Part shown: piece after piece, positions 4,271 through 8,430 of the stretch
Position numbering within the stretch: position 1 is the first letter of the stretch
Layout: every line of letters begins with the position of its first letter
Assembly (NCBI GenBank): GCA_030146385.1
Contig: JASLBX010000084.1
Location: 1-8,430, forward strand
DNA length: 8,430 bases
Direction of reading: 5' to 3'
Origin: Jiangellaceae bacterium
GTDB taxonomy: Bacteria; Actinomycetota; Actinomycetes; Jiangellales; Jiangellaceae
Made by a program: the position numbers and the translations under genes
The notes under the pieces: model-generated
Told to the model about the DNA's origin: nothing
Databases searched by the model: none
What the model saw: the letters and a program-made list of their open reading frames with translations, nothing else

Positions 4271-7200
4271 ATGGGTGAGGTGCTCGACCTTTTCGCAGCC
4301 GCGACCCGCGATTGGTTCGCCGGCTCGTTCCGCGCGCCGACGGCCGCCCAGGAAGGTGCTTGGCGGGCGGTCGCCGCGGGCAGCAACGCGCTCGTCGTGG
4401 CGCCCACCGGGTCGGGTAAGACGCTGGCGGCATTCCTCTGGGCGCTGGACCAGCTGGCCTCCGAACCCGTGCCGGACGAGCCGACCGAGCGGTGCCGGGT
4501 GCTGTACATCTCGCCGCTCAAGGCGCTGGCCGTCGACGTCGAGCGCAACCTCCGCGCACCGCTGACCGGCATCGCGCACGCGTCCGCCCGCCTCGGCCTC
4601 CCCCGGCCCGACATCACGATCGGTGTGCGTTCTGGCGACACACCGGCCGACGAGCGACGCCGGTTCGGCCGCCGGCCGCCGGATATCTTGATCACGACGC
4701 CCGAGTCGCTGTTCCTGATCCTCACCTCTCAGGCCCGCGAGGCGTTGCGCAGCGTCCGGACGGTCATCGTCGACGAGGTGCACGCGGTAGCGGGCAACAA
4801 GCGCGGAGCCCACCTTGCGCTGTCCCTCGAACGGCTGGACGCCCTGCTGCCTCAGCCCGCGCAGCGGATCGGGCTCTCAGCGACCGTCCGCCCGATCGCG
4901 GAGGTGGCCCGCTTCCTCGGCGGCTCGCGTCCCGTCGAGGTGGTCGATCCAGGCAGCGCGAAGGAGTGGGACCTTCGGGTGGTCGTCCCAGTGCCCGATC
5001 TCGGCGAGCTAGGCACGGTTCCTGGTGCGTCACTGGCCGGCCCCGACGACACGGCAGGTCCGTCAGCGCTGGACGCCACCACTGGCAGCGAGGCGCAGAG
5101 CTCCATCTGGCCGCATGTCGAAGAGCGAGTCGTCGACCTGCTGAGCGAGCACAACTCCACGATCGTGTTCGCCAACTCCCGACGCCTCGCCGAACGGCTC
5201 ACGGCCCGGCTCAACGAGATCGCGCATGAGCGTGCCACCGGCGAGTCACTCGCGCCGGCCGGAGCCGCGATCCCGGCCCAGACCATGGCCCAGGCCGGCT
5301 CGTCCCGCGGCATCCAGCCCAGCACTCTGGCCCGTGCCCACCATGGCTCGGTCAGCAAGGAGCAGCGGGCGCTCATCGAGGACGATCTCAAGTCCGGACG
5401 CCTTCCCGCCGTCGTCGCCACCAGCAGCCTCGAGCTCGGCATCGACATGGGCGCCGTCGACCTCGTGGTGCAGGTGGAGGCCCCGCCTTCGGTCGCCAAC
5501 GGCCTGCAGCGGGTCGGACGGTCCGGCCACCAGGTCGGCGCGGTCTCGCGCGGGGTCCTGTTTCCCAAGTACCGAGGCGATCTCGTCCAGACCGCCGTCG
5601 TCACCGAACGCATGCGAGCCGGTCTCATCGAGGAGTTGGCCGTCCCGCGCAACCCCCTTGACGTCCTGGCCCAGCAGATCGTGGCGGAGGTTTCGATGGA
5701 CGAGTGGCGGGTCGACGACCTGCTCGCCATGGTCAGGCGGGCGCACCCGTTCGCGACGCTTCCCCAGTCGGCGTACGACGCCGTCCTCGACCTGCTGTCC
5801 GGCCGCTATCCATCCGACGAGTTCGCCGAGCTGCGCCCGCGCATTGTGTGGGACCGGACGGCCGGCACCCTGACCGGCCGGCCCGGCGCTCAGCGGCTCG
5901 CCGTCACCAGCGGGGGCACGATTCCCGACCGGGGTCTGTTCGGAGTCTTCCTGGCCGGAGCCGAGAAGAGCGGCCGGGTCGGTGAGCTGGACGAGGAGAT
6001 GGTGTACGAGTCGCGGGTCGGCGACGTCTTCTCGCTGGGCGCCACCAGTTGGCGCATTGAGGACATCACGCACGATCGGGTCCTCGTCTCGCCCGCGCCC
6101 GGCCAGCCCGGCCGCCTGCCGTTCTGGCACGGCGACACCCTCGGACGTCCGGCTGAGCTCGGTGAAGCGGTCGGAGGCTTCGTCCGCGAACTCGGTGTCA
6201 TGAAACCGTTAAAGGCGCGAGAGCGGGCCGCCGCGGCCGGTCTCGACGAGTGGGCCACCGACAACCTGCTCGCTTACCTCGACGAGCAGCGGACCGCTAC
6301 CGGTCACGTGCCCGACGACCGGACGATCGTGGTCGAGCGGTTCCGGGACGAGCTCGGCGACTGGCGGCTGGTCGTCCACTCGCCGTACGGGGCCCGCGTT
6401 CACGCCCCGTGGGCGCTGGCCATCGGCGCCCGGCTGCGCGAGCGGTACGGCATCGACGCGCAGGCCGCACACGCCGACGACGGCATCGTGCTGCGCGTAC
6501 CCGACACCGAGGAAGGCGCGCCAGACGCCTCGCTGATCGTGCTCGAGCCCGACGAGGTGGACGATCTCGTCACCACCGAGGTCGGCGCGTCGGCGCTGTT
6601 CGCGTCGCGGTTCCGCGAATGTGCGGCCCGGGCACTGCTGCTGCCCCGCCGCGATCCCCGCCGGCGGACGCCGTTGTGGCAGCAGCGCCAGCGATCCGCC
6701 CAGTTGCTGCAGGTCGCGTCCAAGTACGGCTCGTTCCCGATCGTGCTCGAGGCGCTCCGCGAGTGTGTCCAGGACGTCTATGACGTCGCCGGTCTCGAGC
6801 AGCTGATGCGGCGCACGGCCGACCGGACGGTCAAGGTCGTCGAGGTCGAGACTCCCGCGCCGTCGCCGTTCGCCCGCTCGCTGCTGTTCGGGTATGTCGC
6901 GGCGTTCATGTACGAAGGCGACTCGCCGCTGGCCGAGCGGCGTGCGCAGGCGCTGACGCTGGACTCGACGCTACTCGCTGAGCTGCTCGGGCGCACCGAG
7001 TTGCGCGACCTGCTGGACGCCGAGGTGCTCGTTCGCACCGAGGCGGAACTCCAGCGTCTGGCCGACGGGCGCAAGGCCCGTGACGCCGAGGGTGTGGCCG
7101 ACCTGCTTCGCCTGGTCGGCCCCCTGTCGGAGGCAGAGGTCGCCGAGCGGTGCGTCGACCCGGAGGACGCTGCCGCCCATCTGGCCCAGCTCGAGTCGGC

Positions 7201-8430
7201 CCGCCGGGCCATCGTCGTCCGCATCGCCGGCGACGAGCGCTGGGCGGCGGTCGAGGACGCCGGCCGGTTGCGCGATGCGCTGGGCGCTCCCCTGCCGGTC
7301 GGCATACCGCAGGCCTTCCTCGAACCGGTGGCCGATCCGCTGGGTGATCTCGTGTCGCGGTACGCGCGCACTCATGCGCCCTTCCGGGCTGCTGACGCCG
7401 CCGAGCGCTGGGGCCTTGGCGTCGCCGTCGTTCTCGACACGCTTCGCCGCCTGGCTGCCTCGGGCCGGGTGGTCGACGGTGAGTTCACTCCCGGGCGTAC
7501 CGGGGCCGAGTGGTGCGACGCGGAGGCTCTCCGCTTGCTCCGGCGGCGGTCCCTGGCCGCGCTGCGCAAGGAGGCCGAGCCGGTCGACCACGCGGTGCTG
7601 GCCCGGTTCCTGCCGGGCTGGCAACACGTCGGCAGCACGCTGTCCGGACCCGACGGAGTGTTGCGCATCGTCGAGCAACTCGCGGGCTACGCAGTGCCGG
7701 CCAGCGCCCTGGAACGGCTCGTGCTTCCCGCGAGGCTTGCCGGATACAACCCGGCCTGGCTGGACGAGCTAACTGCGGCTGGTGAAGTTCTCTGGGCCGG
7801 CCACGGCGTGTTACCCGGAACCGACGGGTGGGTGTCGCTCCACACGGCTGAGAGCGCGCCGTTGACGCTCCCCGCCCCTGACGAGGCCATCGCGTCGCCG
7901 CTGCACGAGGCGGTCGTGCGCCTGCTCGAACCGGGCGGAGCCTACTTCTTCCGGCAGATCGCCGACGCCGCGGGCAGCACCGACGACGCCGCGCTCGTCA
8001 CGGCTCTCTGGGATCTGGTGTGGGCCGGCCGGCTGACCAACGACACGCTCACTCCGCTGCGGACGCTTGTCGGAGGCGGCAAGGCGACGCACCGCTCCCG
8101 GCCGGCGCGGCCCCGCTCGCGGTACGCGCGGCCGCGGGCACCGCTGCCTTCCCGCACCGGCCCACCCACGGCTGCGGGGCGGTGGTCGCTGCTCCCACCT
8201 GTGGATTCCGACGTCACCAGGCGTGCGCACGCTGCCGCCGAAGGCCTGCTCGATCGTCACGGCGTCGTCACGCGGGGCGCAGTGGTCGCAGAGCGGTTGC
8301 CGGGCGGGTTCGCCGCCGCGTACCGGATGCTGTCCGCATTCGAGGACACCGGTCGAGCCCGGCGGGGCTACTTCGTGGTCGGGCTAGGCGCGGCGCAGTT
8401 TGCCACCGTCGGCGCGGTCGACCGGTTGCG
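4271..8430 (+). CDS. lhr: Lhr-type large ATP-dependent helicase, C-terminus beyond window
   Basis: Superfamily 2 DNA helicase of the Lhr family, a 3'-to-5' ATP-driven translocase that in mycobacteria unwinds RNA:DNA hybrids and is linked to DNA repair. 1386 codons are visible; full proteins are about 1500 residues, so little is missing. Motifs in the first RecA domain are APTGSGKT (44-51), PLKALAVD (82-89), TTPESL (142-147), DEVH (168-171) and LSAT (202-205). In the second they are IVFANSRR (298-305), ATSSLELGIDMG (383-394) and QRVGRSGH (413-420). Two Lhr-family blocks follow: HSPYGARVHAPWALA (703-717) and SFPIVLEALRECVQDVYD (around 821-838). The remainder is the large Lhr C-terminal region. 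An Arg/Pro-rich linker lies at about 1268-1305. The start is ATG at 4271, with no good ribosome site but a promoter that fits a leaderless message; GTG at codon 4 is an alternative. Confidence 0.95.
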   Translation, partial: MGEVLDLFAAATRDWFAGSFRAPTAAQEGAWRAVAAGSNALVVAPTGSGKTLAAFLWALDQLASEPVPDEPTERCRVLYISPLKALAVDVERNLRAPLTGIAHASARLGLPRPDITIGVRSGDTPADERRRFGRRPPDILITTPESLFLILTSQAREALRSVRTVIVDEVHAVAGNKRGAHLALSLERLDALLPQPAQRIGLSATVRPIAEVARFLGGSRPVEVVDPGSAKEWDLRVVVPVPDLGELGTVPGASLAGPDDTAGPSALDATTGSEAQSSIWPHVEERVVDLLSEHNSTIVFANSRRLAERLTARLNEIAHERATGESLAPAGAAIPAQTMAQAGSSRGIQPSTLARAHHGSVSKEQRALIEDDLKSGRLPAVVATSSLELGIDMGAVDLVVQVEAPPSVANGLQRVGRSGHQVGAVSRGVLFPKYRGDLVQTAVVTERMRAGLIEELAVPRNPLDVLAQQIVAEVSMDEWRVDDLLAMVRRAHPFATLPQSAYDAVLDLLSGRYPSDEFAELRPRIVWDRTAGTLTGRPGAQRLAVTSGGTIPDRGLFGVFLAGAEKSGRVGELDEEMVYESRVGDVFSLGATSWRIEDITHDRVLVSPAPGQPGRLPFWHGDTLGRPAELGEAVGGFVRELGVMKPLKARERAAAAGLDEWATDNLLAYLDEQRTATGHVPDDRTIVVERFRDELGDWRLVVHSPYGARVHAPWALAIGARLRERYGIDAQAAHADDGIVLRVPDTEEGAPDASLIVLEPDEVDDLVTTEVGASALFASRFRECAARALLLPRRDPRRRTPLWQQRQRSAQLLQVASKYGSFPIVLEALRECVQDVYDVAGLEQLMRRTADRTVKVVEVETPAPSPFARSLLFGYVAAFMYEGDSPLAERRAQALTLDSTLLAELLGRTELRDLLDAEVLVRTEAELQRLADGRKARDAEGVADLLRLVGPLSEAEVAERCVDPEDAAAHLAQLESARRAIVVRIAGDERWAAVEDAGRLRDALGAPLPVGIPQAFLEPVADPLGDLVSRYARTHAPFRAADAAERWGLGVAVVLDTLRRLAASGRVVDGEFTPGRTGAEWCDAEALRLLRRRSLAALRKEAEPVDHAVLARFLPGWQHVGSTLSGPDGVLRIVEQLAGYAVPASALERLVLPARLAGYNPAWLDELTAAGEVLWAGHGVLPGTDGWVSLHTAESAPLTLPAPDEAIASPLHEAVVRLLEPGGAYFFRQIADAAGSTDDAALVTALWDLVWAGRLTNDTLTPLRTLVGGGKATHRSRPARPRSRYARPRAPLPSRTGPPTAAGRWSLLPPVDSDVTRRAHAAAEGLLDRHGVVTRGAVVAERLPGGFAAAYRMLSAFEDTGRARRGYFVVGLGAAQFATVGAVDRL

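Noticed and set aside
4244..8260. Long open frames antisense to or in other frames of the helicase gene, including 5246-6130, 4852-5730 and 6971-7678 on the minus strand
   Set aside because: They are side effects of high GC content: low-complexity Arg/Pro/Ala/Ser-rich translations with no family motifs, while the plus-strand frame holds every helicase motif without interruption.

Overview
The window reads as chromosomal DNA from a high-GC actinobacterium. Evidence for this is the strong G/C third-position bias in every gene, a DUF3046 gene, an actinobacterial-type Lhr helicase, and an almost perfect mycobacterial RecA-NDp (PafBC-type) promoter. I cannot name a genus from the sequence alone.

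Left part (1-3512, minus strand): a four-gene export operon. Transcription starts near 3513 and runs leftward through an ABC ATPase of the DrrA type, two ABC-2 membrane subunits of about 275 residues each, and an MFS transporter that runs off the left edge. Gaps are 5 bp, 7 bp and an ATGA overlap, so the four genes are almost certainly one transcript. An ATPase plus two different permeases matches the drrABC layout. The substrate cannot be read from the sequence, but drug or secondary-metabolite export is the usual role of this family.

Middle part (3513-4270): about 750 bp with one convincing small gene, a DUF3046 protein on the minus strand (3954-4148). Between it and the ABC operon lie 440 bp holding a cluster of CACCTGATCG repeats in both orientations, an 8-bp inverted repeat bracketing the presumed operon promoter, and a 42-codon open stretch with one clear transmembrane segment but no normal start codon. 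The 122 bp between DUF3046 and lhr form a divergent promoter region.

Right part (4271-8430, plus strand): the first 1386 codons of a large Lhr-type superfamily 2 helicase, cut by the right edge. Its promoter contains TTGTCAGTG, then 8 bp, then GAGGAT, ending 7 bp before the ATG. This predicts LexA-independent DNA-damage induction and a leaderless mRNA.

The two sides look functionally unrelated. DUF3046 is commonly the gene just upstream of recA in actinobacteria, yet here the next genes on its strand are the export operon. The repeat-rich stretch may therefore mark a rearrangement or insertion point in a DNA-repair neighbourhood.
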